64,000 bases of DNA from Photobacterium profundum SS9 (GTDB lineage: Bacteria; Pseudomonadota; Gammaproteobacteria; Enterobacterales; Vibrionaceae). Every line of letters begins with the position of its first letter. Positions within the stretch are counted from its first letter, which is position 1. Shown piece by piece: positions 46,988 through 54,843 of this stretch. The notes below the pieces were generated by a model that made no database searches, was not told where the DNA came from, and saw only the letters and a list, made by a program, of their open reading frames with translations. The translations under genes and the position numbers were made by a program. The stretch spans positions 1,456,187 to 1,520,186 of the forward strand of contig NC_006370.1 in NCBI RefSeq assembly GCF_000196255.1. The letters run 5' to 3'.

Positions 46988-47105
46988 TGCCTAACAATCG
47001 CTTCAAACTGATTCGCAACGCGTAGCATTTTCAGTTCAAGGTTGGGTTTTGTGTCTAAGGCGCAATGGCTTAGGTTGTGTGGCAGCGTTGCTCACACCTT
47101 AATGC
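46988..47105 (+). other. attC site of cassette 1 (VCR-like, 3' end disturbed)
   Basis: It begins TGCCTAACAATCGCTTC and has inverted boxes AAACTGA / TCAGTT around GCAACGCGTAGCATTT, as in Vibrio repeats. The right side reads GCTCACACCTTAATGCGG but lacks the expected closing GTTA. About 137 bases of unrelated sequence follow before the next cassette. Confidence 0.65.
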
Positions 47106-47273
47106 GGCTACATGGACTCCCCCGATTGTCAACAACAGCGTCAGGTAATATAAGGTTTGGGACTGAAGCTCTACATTCGGTCTCTTTATTGGCATATTTG
47201 CCATTACCCTGATGAAACTACGCGGTTGCGGTTCCTCATTCGTTATAAGCCATCTTGATTTCTGGAGAACAAA

Positions 47274-47416
47274 ATGGATAGAAAAATAGCAAGTGATTTA
47301 GCAGAAACAATACTATTAAGCACTAAGCTAGCGGGTAAGTATAAACTGAAAGATTCTAAAGATTCGGGTTACATAGAGTCTTTTCATACTTTTGCCAACG
47401 ATAAAGAGTCTCTGGG
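47274..47416 (+). pseudogene. 5' part of an HNH endonuclease gene, split by the IS
   Basis: The fragment reads MDRKIASDLAETILLSTKLA and ends FHTFANDKESLG at the IS border. CTGGAG precedes the ATG. It joins in frame to 48826-49525 after removal of the IS and one GTCTCTGGG, giving a 280-residue protein. Confidence 0.8.
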
Positions 47417-48816
47417 CATAGGTATCTACACAAAATGGTTACAAATTAACCAATCGGCCAAGAGAAGGGAACTGATCTAAGGATCAACGATCAAGAGAGT
47501 TAACTTTCATTTCATTAGTATTGACGATGACTCTTTTTGAACAACATCAATTACCCTGTATCCTTGAATCAAGATTATCTAAGCGTTATCAGACCCTTAT
47601 AATGGAACACATGACAGTTAATTCTAGCAATGCACCAGGTGTAAAATCTCTTCGCCACCACACACAATCATGGGCATCGACACAAGCAACATGGCGTTTT
47701 TATCATAATGAGGATGTGACTTTTCCTATGCTAAGTGGCCCGATGCTGGGACTTGCTCGTTCTGGTGTGAAAGAAAGTCAAAGTCGATATGTATTAATGG
47801 CTCATGATTGGTGCCATATCAATTTCGCTAAACATCATAGTAAGTTAGATAAAACTAAGATGTCACACGCTCTCGATGTTGGCTACGAACTGCAAGCGTC
47901 TTTATTGGTAGACGCAAATACTGGCGCACCCATTGCTCCAGCAGGTCTTAACTTACTGACAAGCAACGGTATTTATCAATGCCGAAGCCAAGAGTTACAA
48001 CCCAAGCAAAGTCACCTAGATTCACTCTTTGACAGCATTCATTGGCAAGAACAATTACATTTAGACAAGCCCCTGGTGCATGTTGTTGATAGAGAAGCAG
48101 ATTCAGCGAAAGACTTAAGACGTTTAGGCTCAGTTCACTGGCTAACTCGAACTAAAAAAGGCTCAACGTTCCGTCACGAAGGTCAGTTTAAAACGGCTGA
48201 AATCATCAGTCGAACAATCTCCCCAGACTTGAAAGGTGTTATTTCTCTTCGAGGTAAAGAGGGCTATTTGTTTGTTGGTGAAACGACTGTTGAGTTACAC
48301 CGGAAATCAGAAAAGCTCGCGTCAGCGGCGCCCACCTGTCGCTTTGTTATGAGCCTGGTCACGGATGATGAAGGTAAAGAGCTAGCAAGATGGTATCTGC
48401 TGTCTAACGTGTTGGATGTTGATGCAACAGAGATTGCAACGTGGTATTGCCATCGCTGGAATATTGAATCTTGGTTTAAGTTATTGAAGTCAGATGGTCA
48501 TCAGTTAGAGAAATGGCAGCAAACTACTGCGGAGTCAATATTAAAGCGTCTGATCACAGCCAGTGTTGCAACGACGTTGATATTTAAGCTTTATTCGGAC
48601 AGCTCGGATGAAGCTAATGAATTTAAAGGTTTTTTGGTTAAGCTGAGTGGTCGTTTAACTAAGCGAACAAAGCCTGTCACTCAGCCATCACTGCTTGCGG
48701 GACTATGGGTTTTCCTACAAATGTGTGAAGTACTAGATACCTACACCATGGATGAGATAAACGCGATGAGGCAAATAGCCAGTTCGTTTTTTGCTCAATC
48801 TGTGTAGATACCTATG
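47417..48816 (+). mobile_element. IS4-family (IS50-like) insertion sequence, copy 2 (1400 bp)
   Basis: The same 16-base terminal repeats as copy 1 bound the element, with a nine-base target duplication GTCTCTGGG at 47408-47416 and 48817-48825. Both copies lie in the same orientation, 5 kb apart. Confidence 0.95.
47527..48807 (+). CDS. tnp: IS4-family transposase
   Basis: The protein is identical to that of copy 1, with the DDE residues and the WYCHRWNIESWFKLLKSDGH signature intact. The few base differences from copy 1 (for example C/T at 47946 and 48071) are silent, indicating recent spread of an active element. Confidence 0.92.
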   Translation: MTLFEQHQLPCILESRLSKRYQTLIMEHMTVNSSNAPGVKSLRHHTQSWASTQATWRFYHNEDVTFPMLSGPMLGLARSGVKESQSRYVLMAHDWCHINFAKHHSKLDKTKMSHALDVGYELQASLLVDANTGAPIAPAGLNLLTSNGIYQCRSQELQPKQSHLDSLFDSIHWQEQLHLDKPLVHVVDREADSAKDLRRLGSVHWLTRTKKGSTFRHEGQFKTAEIISRTISPDLKGVISLRGKEGYLFVGETTVELHRKSEKLASAAPTCRFVMSLVTDDEGKELARWYLLSNVLDVDATEIATWYCHRWNIESWFKLLKSDGHQLEKWQQTTAESILKRLITASVATTLIFKLYSDSSDEANEFKGFLVKLSGRLTKRTKPVTQPSLLAGLWVFLQMCEVLDTYTMDEINAMRQIASSFFAQSV

Positions 48817-48825
48817 GTCTCTGGG

Positions 48826-49525
48826 TGCTTTCTTGTTATCGGATGGCTCAAAGTCGTATTGGATATTTATAATTGATTGGCAGAGTAACAATAATTTCTA
48901 TTTGGTCGTATACCCAGAAAAATCAAATCAAGCTCCTCTCGCTGAAATACATAAACAGACAGTTTTTCCCGATGGGGTAGATTTGGTTTGGAGGTACTCT
49001 CCGAGAAAAAAAGACGGCTTAAATGATCAACGTAAAGAACAGTTTTCTAATATGATCGGTGGGAGAGAGTTTGTTCTGTCATTACCTAGTAAGCTTATTA
49101 CTTTCGAAGATACCTTGGATGACCTATTTCGTTTGATTGCGTGTCGAGTCATAGCTGATCAACTTGATGGTATTAATATTAATCAATCTAACGATTCATT
49201 TCCTGAGGGGAAAAGAGTTGAGCGGAAACATTACTTGAGAGAGCGATCTTCGGCTCTCGTTGAAAAAGCTAAGAAAGAGTATGCGCTGAAAAACAATGGA
49301 CGTTTGCCGTGTGAAGTATGCGGTTTTGATTTCAGAGAATGCTATGGCTTTCATGGTGATAGCTATATTGAAGCTCACCACATAGTTCCCTTAAGTGAAC
49401 TATGTTCAGCAGATGGAACAAAAACGAGATTAGAAGACTTAGCTATGGTTTGTTCTAACTGCCATCGTATGCTTCATAGGGCTCCTAGGGTTGACCTTTG
49501 TTCGTTGCGTGAGCAATTCAAATAA
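48826..49525 (+). pseudogene. 3' part of the HNH endonuclease gene
   Basis: This part carries the catalytic HNH module: CEVCGFDFRECYGFHGD, then YIEAHHIVPLSEL, then LAMVCSNCHRMLHRA, with two CxxC zinc pairs and the conserved His-His. The N-terminal half (LLSDGSKSYWIFIIDWQSNN...) may sense or bind the target. Related HNH genes are frequent in defence islands. It can be read from an out-of-context start in the IS, but the native start is at 47274. Confidence 0.8.
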
Positions 49526-49526
49526 T

Positions 49527-49590
49527 GGCTTATAACAAAAACAAATAAGGATTAAGTGTCGCGCAGCCGACATTAAATCCCGGGTGTTGA
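49527..49590 (+). other. attC site of cassette 2 (left part, cut by the IS91-type element)
   Basis: It opens GGCTTATAACAAAAAC and shows the inverted pair GGATT / AATCC around TGTCGCGCAGCCGACA. The right half is missing where the IS91-type element begins. Confidence 0.6.
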
Positions 49591-49802
49591 ACAAGCCTGA
49601 AGCCTCTTTATATAGTAAATTGTACGATTTTGTTTGGTGGGCACTTCGCCTTGAGCCTTTTCTCAAGGCGAGTGAGGCTGAGATAAGGTTGCGATAGCAA
49701 TCTTATCAGTTAGTTAGCCGTTTTATCTTCTTCTGTTTTGTTATTTCTCCTCGGATTTAATTTCGGTCATTATCCTTATTATGTTCGCCTTTCGCCTTTC
49801 GG

Positions 49803-50855
49803 CTATCTCGGTCGACTGATGCCAACGCACGCCATGTCATGCTGGCAGCATGGGCACGTGCGGATGGCTTTGGTTTTAATGGTCACGGTTGCTTGCGGTG
49901 TTTGATAAAACACGTTCAACAACAGCAGCTGAATACGTACTCGCAGGGCTTTGGCTTGACCGCGTAAAAAACCATAGTCGCGAACCCGCTGTAAGCCAGT
50001 GGGCAAGACGTGCTGCAAGATGAGCATTAAGAACTCAAGAGTGGGTAACGTGCGTGTTTTCTTTGTGTTGGTGCTGCTGTCTAGATAGCGAAAGGTCACA
50101 CTGTTTTCTTCGATGTTGATGATGTCATTGTCAGGCAGCACACCTCGGTAGAGATAACGAGATAGGTATTCCAGTGCAGGCTCGCCATAACCGACGCATC
50201 GGCAGTCAACCACCCATTGCTTGGGAATATTCTGGGGTAGCCACAGGAGTGGGTGCTGGTTTATCGCCGCCAGCAACCGTGCTCGCCAGACTTTGGCCAG
50301 GGCAAAGGCGTTGAACAAGTATTGCTTGTTGCTCTTATGCCATACTTGTTTGGATGAGTCATACCTTCCGCCTGCAATAATAATGTGCAAGTGTGGATGT
50401 AGGTTACGTTGCCTACTGTGGGTATGCAGCACGGCGGTAAAACCTAGCGCTCCTTTTTGTTGTCTTTGAGCAAAGCTTTTCAGTACACCCGACGCAACCG
50501 AGAACATGAGTTGATACAGCGCTTTCGGCTGTTTTCGAGCGAGTATTCTCAGTTGATATAGCAAGGTAAAGGTGGTCATAAAGTAGTGTGTGGGTAGTAG
50601 CTTTTGTTTTTGACGCAACAACCAATCAGACGTGGTGCGGTGCTGGCATTGTGGGCAATGTCGATGACCGCAAGAGAGCGGCAATCGGTCATCGTGATGG
50701 CAGTGAGCACAAAACCATTGCGAACGACCTTGCTGTTCGGTTTTACACCGCAACATAGCAGAGATAGCGTTGCGAATGTCGTTGCTGATTTGAGCGCCAT
50801 ATTGGCGTTCAAGCTCATCCTTATTCACCCGAAGTAGTTCAATAAACTCACTCAT
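49803..50855 (-). CDS. IS91 family transposase (HUH/Y2)
   Basis: The N-terminal zinc-binding domain shows CAHCHHDDRLPLSCGHRHCP and CQHRT. The HUH motif is in NLHPHLHIIIAGGRYD, and the paired-tyrosine region is in ALEYLSRYLYRGVLP. A C-terminal zinc segment has CPCCQHDMAC. Such enzymes move single-stranded DNA by rolling-circle transposition. The ATG at 50855 overlaps the recombinase stop (ATGA), so the two are coupled. Confidence 0.88.
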   Translation of the reverse strand: MSEFIELLRVNKDELERQYGAQISNDIRNAISAMLRCKTEQQGRSQWFCAHCHHDDRLPLSCGHRHCPQCQHRTTSDWLLRQKQKLLPTHYFMTTFTLLYQLRILARKQPKALYQLMFSVASGVLKSFAQRQQKGALGFTAVLHTHSRQRNLHPHLHIIIAGGRYDSSKQVWHKSNKQYLFNAFALAKVWRARLLAAINQHPLLWLPQNIPKQWVVDCRCVGYGEPALEYLSRYLYRGVLPDNDIINIEENSVTFRYLDSSTNTKKTRTLPTLEFLMLILQHVLPTGLQRVRDYGFLRGQAKALRVRIQLLLLNVFYQTPQATVTIKTKAIRTCPCCQHDMACVGISRPR

Positions 50856-51739
50856 ACCGTCTCCCACATCAAGGTTAATGCATCGGCCAATCGATTGATG
50901 GCCAGAGCGGCGTCACGCTGTTTAATTTGTGTCATTCGGGTGTACCGAGCCGTGGTGTTGAGGCTGGCGTGACCGAGCAGAATTTGCAGTGAGCGTAAAT
51001 CAAGCCCTTGTTCAAGCAGGTGAGTGGCAAAGCAGTGTCGAAGGGAGTGCGGTGAGATGGGTTTATTGATGCCGCAATCTTTGAGCACCAACTTCATGGC
51101 TTTTTGAACACCGCCTCGGTCCATGGGATTATCCGTATTGCAGCCTTTCCCTGGAAATATCAACCGAGGATGTCGGTGAGTGAGCCAATGAGCACGAAGT
51201 GCATTAAGCGTTCGTTGAGGCACGGGGACTAATCGGTCTTTCCCGCCTTTACCATCACGTATGTGAACTTGCATCGTATGCTGGTCAATATCATGAACGG
51301 TTAAACTCAATCCTTCGCCGAGGCGAAGTCCCATCGTGTAAAGGGTGAGAAAGAAGATTTGGTAACGCTTTTGTTTTGTCATGCTAATCAACAACGCGAC
51401 CTGTTGAGCAGTGATAATATCGGGTAACTTCTTGCTTTGAGGTGGCTTCACAATATCGAGCCATTGCCACTCTTTTTCTAACGTATGGCGATAGAAAAAT
51501 TGGAGACCATTACGGTCGAGTTTGACGGTACTCCACGAGTGCGTTTGTATGAGACTGGCGAAGTATTGCTTTAAATCTGCGGTGGTCATTGCATCAGGGC
51601 AACGGTCAAAAAACTGACTGATCCGCCGCACCGCACGGGAATACGCATCAATGGTGGCTGGTCGTTTACCTGCAGCAGTAAGTTGGTAAAGGTGCTGCTC
51701 ATAAAGGTGATTGTAACGTTCTAATTCGGTGGGTTTCAT
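50852..51739 (-). CDS. Tyrosine recombinase of the IS91-type element
   Basis: A SAM-like N-terminal domain (ATIDAYSRAVRRISQFFDRC) precedes a catalytic domain with Arg in YTMGLRLGEGLSLT, Lys in GKGGKDRLVPVP, SPHSLRHCFATHLLEQG and the nucleophile Tyr in HASLNTTARYTRM. It lacks the extra helix segment that sets integron integrases apart, so it is not IntI. I take the ATG at 51739 with GTAGGAG upstream. It is coupled to the transposase gene. Confidence 0.85.
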   Translation of the reverse strand: MKPTELERYNHLYEQHLYQLTAAGKRPATIDAYSRAVRRISQFFDRCPDAMTTADLKQYFASLIQTHSWSTVKLDRNGLQFFYRHTLEKEWQWLDIVKPPQSKKLPDIITAQQVALLISMTKQKRYQIFFLTLYTMGLRLGEGLSLTVHDIDQHTMQVHIRDGKGGKDRLVPVPQRTLNALRAHWLTHRHPRLIFPGKGCNTDNPMDRGGVQKAMKLVLKDCGINKPISPHSLRHCFATHLLEQGLDLRSLQILLGHASLNTTARYTRMTQIKQRDAALAINRLADALTLMWETV

Positions 51740-51829
51740 TGTGTTTACTCCTACGTTACCCATCGAGTGATGGTGTAACTAAGAGTATGGATGGTGTGTG
51801 CTTTACTCTGCCGCAGAGCGGCTTCGTTC

Positions 51830-51945
51830 AACAAAGCGTTTAAGATTGAGTCATAACGCTTGGCGGCCTTTGTTCGCGTTGAATTTTGTGTTTACGGCGC
51901 AATATCGAAGTGTTGAGATTGCGTTACTTACACCTTAACGTGACG
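51830..51945 (+). other. attC site preceding cassette 3 (first bases lost)
   Basis: The order AACAAAGCGTTTAAGA, CATAACGCTTGGCGG, GTTACTTACACCTTAACG and terminal GACG|TTAGCCC is that of a Vibrio-type attC. Its first bases are replaced by the end of the IS91-type element. Confidence 0.65.
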
Positions 51946-52049
51946 TTAGCCCTATATAAGTAAGTTGAGTGACAATTGAAAGTAATTGACAAAATCTCAA
52001 AATGAGACTAAATTGAGATTAGGGTGAATACAGGGACTGAATAAGTCGC

Positions 52050-52139
52050 ACCCCGTTGCCGGAAACGGTTAGTCCATGACTAGGTAACAACGACCTGCCC
52101 CGCATTTAGCGGCTGAGACCCCACTCTTGAAGTGGGGTC
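52050..52139 (+). ncRNA. Candidate structured RNA with four consecutive stem-loops
   Basis: Within 90 bases there are CCG-GAAA-CGG (52059-52068), TAGTC-CAT-GACTA (52070-52082), CCGC-ATTTA-GCGG (52100-52112) and an eight-base stem GACCCCAC / GTGGGGTC (52117-52139). No reading frame crosses them. The series recalls structured 3' ends of IS200/IS605 elements, but no tnpA or tnpB is present. The strand is uncertain; the last hairpin also closely follows the stop of the convergent gene at 52141. Confidence 0.45.
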
Positions 52140-52140
52140 G

Positions 52141-52686
52141 CTACTTTCTAGAAGCTTCTTTAGGAATCACTTTTCCTCGTGGTCTACGCTTAGCATCCAT
52201 AGCAAGTTTGAATATTGTATAATGCTTATTAGGCACTGGTTTGTTTTCTCTATCAAAAAATGCACTTGTTACATGTATTCTAAGTAAGCGATTTTCTTTA
52301 AATATACACAAACATACTTTGTATTTTTCAGGGTATCCACTTAGGCTATTTACGGATTCAAATGTAAAGTATTTCTCTTTTGTCGTCTCGTAAAGTAATT
52401 TTTGCTTATCTAATGTTTCAACGCAATGCCTGATTTGTTTTGATGCAAAGTACCGCTCTAGGTCAATTTCCCTTGTTTCAAATTCATCTGAATAACAAAG
52501 ATTTATGCTATTCTCCTGTCCATTTTTAGCAAAGCAATGTAGGCCATAAGTAACAACAAATTTATGTGTGTCTTTGTTACCCTTGAATGTTACTTCATGG
52601 ACTTCAAAGTGGCTCAAAGAGTAGTTTTTTCCTTGATAGGAAAAGTCTTCCCAGTGTTGCCGTGCTTTAATATGATATTTTTTCAA
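52141..52686 (-). CDS. Hypothetical cassette protein
   Basis: The 181-residue basic protein starts at a TTG (KKYHIKARQHWEDFSYQGKN) and has a beta-rich middle (FVVTYGLHCFAKNGQENSIN) and a very basic tail (DAKRRPRGKVIPKEASRK). I recognise no family. It is 49 bases downstream of the other gene in the cassette on the same strand. Confidence 0.5.
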   Translation of the reverse strand: MKKYHIKARQHWEDFSYQGKNYSLSHFEVHEVTFKGNKDTHKFVVTYGLHCFAKNGQENSINLCYSDEFETREIDLERYFASKQIRHCVETLDKQKLLYETTKEKYFTFESVNSLSGYPEKYKVCLCIFKENRLLRIHVTSAFFDRENKPVPNKHYTIFKLAMDAKRRPRGKVIPKEASRK

Positions 52687-52735
52687 TTATCGGCCTATTT
52701 TGTTGTTACTATTCTTATGTATTGAAGTTACATGT

Positions 52736-53188
52736 TTATTCGCTTTCTTTGATGTGTCGGTATTTGTGTGGTGTATTTCCTACACCTTTATATGTACGTT
52801 CAATTACATTTTCATCAGCCAACGTTCTAACTAACATAGATAGACGGTTTTTGAAATTTTTTGCATTAGTTGTTTTCCCCATGTTTTTTAAAGCTGCTTC
52901 AACATGGCTAACTGTAAATTCTTGATTTCCAAAGCGAGGAACAAGTTCTCGTACATCATCTTTCAGAGATCTTTTGCTTTGAGGAGCACTTTGAGCTACA
53001 TCAAGGTTGTTCAAGTCAATAAGGCCGTCGTCATTAACCTCATTAGGGGATGTTGATGACCCTATTGGTGCAAAAGATAGATCTTTAGTCTCTAAGCGCT
53101 CCATTACTCTAATGGCGGCTTCAAGCTCTTCAAGATCCTTTCTTTTCTCTTCGACCATTGCTCTCAGGCTATCTAGTGAAAAGGACAT
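52736..53188 (-). CDS. Hypothetical cassette protein with coiled coil and winged-helix-like end
   Basis: An N-terminal coiled coil (RAMVEEKRKDLEELEAAIRV) is followed by a disordered acidic linker and a C-terminal domain (FTVSHVEAALKNMGKTTNAK, then RLSMLVRTLADENVIERTYK) resembling a winged helix. CGGAG is seven bases before the ATG. It is the first gene of the pair and may be a regulator. Confidence 0.55.
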   Translation of the reverse strand: MSFSLDSLRAMVEEKRKDLEELEAAIRVMERLETKDLSFAPIGSSTSPNEVNDDGLIDLNNLDVAQSAPQSKRSLKDDVRELVPRFGNQEFTVSHVEAALKNMGKTTNAKNFKNRLSMLVRTLADENVIERTYKGVGNTPHKYRHIKESE

Positions 53189-53320
53189 CTTGTAACTCCG
53201 TAGACATAAGCTTAATTATGCTAATTAAACACCTATCGTCTTTTTGTGTCAATAAAAGATTAAATAAAAAACACATAAGGAAGATCTAGGGCTAGAGGTT
53301 CAACCTTTGTGATTGATAAA

Positions 53321-53460
53321 GGGCTAACAAAGAGACTAAGTAGACGCCTAACACTTGGCATTTTTGGTTTGAAGTAACTTCTGTGTTTAGATATGTAAGG
53401 TTTCGTAAAAGGGCGGCGCAACTTGTGCCAAGCGCTGTCCCACATAACTTACGCACGATG
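53321..53460 (+). other. attC site of cassette 3
   Basis: It opens GGGCTAACAAAGAGAC with ACACTTGGCATTTTTGG on the left and AACTTGTGCCAAGCG on the right, forming the expected imperfect hairpin. The closing core is unclear. Confidence 0.5.
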
Positions 53461-54010
53461 ACAGTTCCTCGCCATTAGAATAAGGGGACATTGTGGCCAA
53501 CGTATTTAGTGGTGGTGTGACTATTAGCTGGATTTTAAATGATAATTACAACAGCTCCAGTAGTGATTAACGTTAAAGTAATCGCAAAACAGCATCTAAA
53601 AAGACAGCTGTCTTCTTAAAGGAGTTAACCCTCGAGTTCATATCTAAAATCATAATGTGACCCTATTAATTTTATCCTGAATGCTGACCGTTAGGTCTCC
53701 CATGCATTTCTTAAATAATTTCTTATAGCTATTATTTCTTCCTCGTTATTTTTTAATGGAAAGTAGGAAGTTTGGTGGGGTGGGTATTGCGGTATTCATC
53801 ATTTCAGCGAACGTAGCATAAGCATCTGTTACCAAAACCTCAGAGTCTACAAAGACTATAAAAGTTTGATCCCTGTAGTTCATTGGGCATCTAGTGTAGA
53901 TGGTCCGGTAACCATGCTTAAGACGTGAGAGCTCCCTTCATGCTGAATCACCAGCAAGTACACGAAAGCTAAGATCCCTGTCTATAAAGAAGTGCTTCAT
54001 TATTTAATCC
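53461..54010. other. Gap before IS66 copy 2
   Basis: I see no intact gene in 550 bases. Short coherent stretches with many stops suggest eroded cassette or transposon sequence. Confidence 0.35.
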
Positions 54011-54091
54011 GTAAGCGTCTGGCGAAACACACCTCCATCTAATTTCTGACTTCAGTTATGTTATTTCCAAGTCAAATAAAAGGAAATAACA

Positions 54092-54388
54092 ATGAAAATA
54101 ACGCGCAACGAAACACAATGGCAGACCCTAATACAAAATCAACAAACCAGTGGATTAACTATTTCAAATTACTGCCAACAGCATCAATTACCGACTTCTA
54201 GCTTCTACGCTTTCAAGAAAAAACTGGGCTTAACATCCAACAGTTTTGTTCGCGCCAAAGTGATACAGCAAATTGAGTTCTTGGAAGAGCAACCATCCAT
54301 CACACTCACGGTTGGTAAGGCAAACGTCAGTTTGCCTGCAACAACATCCGCTACATACTTGGCTCAAATACTGCGTGAGTTGAGCTAA
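54092..54388 (+). CDS. tnpA: IS66 accessory protein TnpA
   Basis: Identical to the protein at 38332-38628, with the helix-turn-helix around TISNYCQQHQLPTSS. It overlaps tnpB by one base. Confidence 0.9.
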   Translation: MKITRNETQWQTLIQNQQTSGLTISNYCQQHQLPTSSFYAFKKKLGLTSNSFVRAKVIQQIEFLEEQPSITLTVGKANVSLPATTSATYLAQILRELS

Positions 54389-54735
54389 TGCAATCCTTTA
54401 TTGAACCATCAGCCGTTTTTATACACCGTGATTTTGTCGACTTTCGAAAATCAATAAACGGGTTAGCAGCCATTGTTGAAGATGAGCTTAATCGTGATGC
54501 TTACACAGGTGAGTTGTTTGTGTTTTGCAATAAAGCCAAAGACAAACTAAAAATACTGTATTGGGATAAGACGGGGTTTGCACTTTGGTACAAACGTCTT
54601 GAGAAGCAAAAATTCAAATGGCCGAGTAACATCGATTGCAATGAATTTGAATTAACGGATGAACAATTTAAGTGGTTGCTATCAGGATTTGATGTGCTTG
54701 GTCATCAAGAATTACATTATCAATCGATGATCTAA
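54388..54735 (+). CDS. tnpB: IS66 accessory protein TnpB
   Basis: Identical to the protein at 37985-38332, with the diagnostic LFVFCNKAKDKLKILYWD segment. Second gene of the element. Confidence 0.93.
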   Translation: MQSFIEPSAVFIHRDFVDFRKSINGLAAIVEDELNRDAYTGELFVFCNKAKDKLKILYWDKTGFALWYKRLEKQKFKWPSNIDCNEFELTDEQFKWLLSGFDVLGHQELHYQSMI

Positions 54736-54843
54736 CTCGGTCGGTATTTGTCATATTTGAGCAGTCAACGATCGTTGACGCTCCCCTTTTACTCATTGAC
54801 ATCAAAAGCAGTTTCATATTGATAAATTTGCTAAAATGAGCAA

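Larger units (their letters stand above)
47243..49526 (+). other. Integron-type cassette 2 (HNH gene, split by an IS)
   Basis: The cassette opens with TTATAAGCC and its attC opens with the matching GGCTTATAAC at 49527. Without the IS and one target duplication it would be about 875 bases long with one gene. Confidence 0.7.
49591..51829 (-). mobile_element. IS91-type element with a tyrosine recombinase (limits approximate)
   Basis: It contains a tyrosine recombinase gene and a Y2-type HUH transposase gene in one leftward operon. The left end region holds two strong hairpins (CGCCTTGAG / CTCAAGGCG at 49650 and GATAAG / CTTATC at 49680). The limits are set by where attC sequence stops on the left (GAACAAG) and resumes on the right (TTCAACAAAGCG). 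Confidence 0.7.
51946..53320 (-). other. Integron-type cassette 3 (two genes and a structured region)
   Basis: It opens TTAGCCC and its attC opens with the complement GGGCTAAC at 53321. The genes inside run against the cassette orientation, which is unusual and implies they carry their own promoter. Confidence 0.65.

Noticed and set aside
40961..48825. The two IS4-family copies as a composite transposon
   Set aside because: Each copy has its own different target duplication (GCTCTAAG and GTCTCTGGG) and each splits a different gene, so they inserted independently.
50852..51739. Tyrosine recombinase as the integron integrase IntI
   Set aside because: It lacks the extra IntI-specific segment before the HxxR box and is translationally coupled to an IS91-type transposase.
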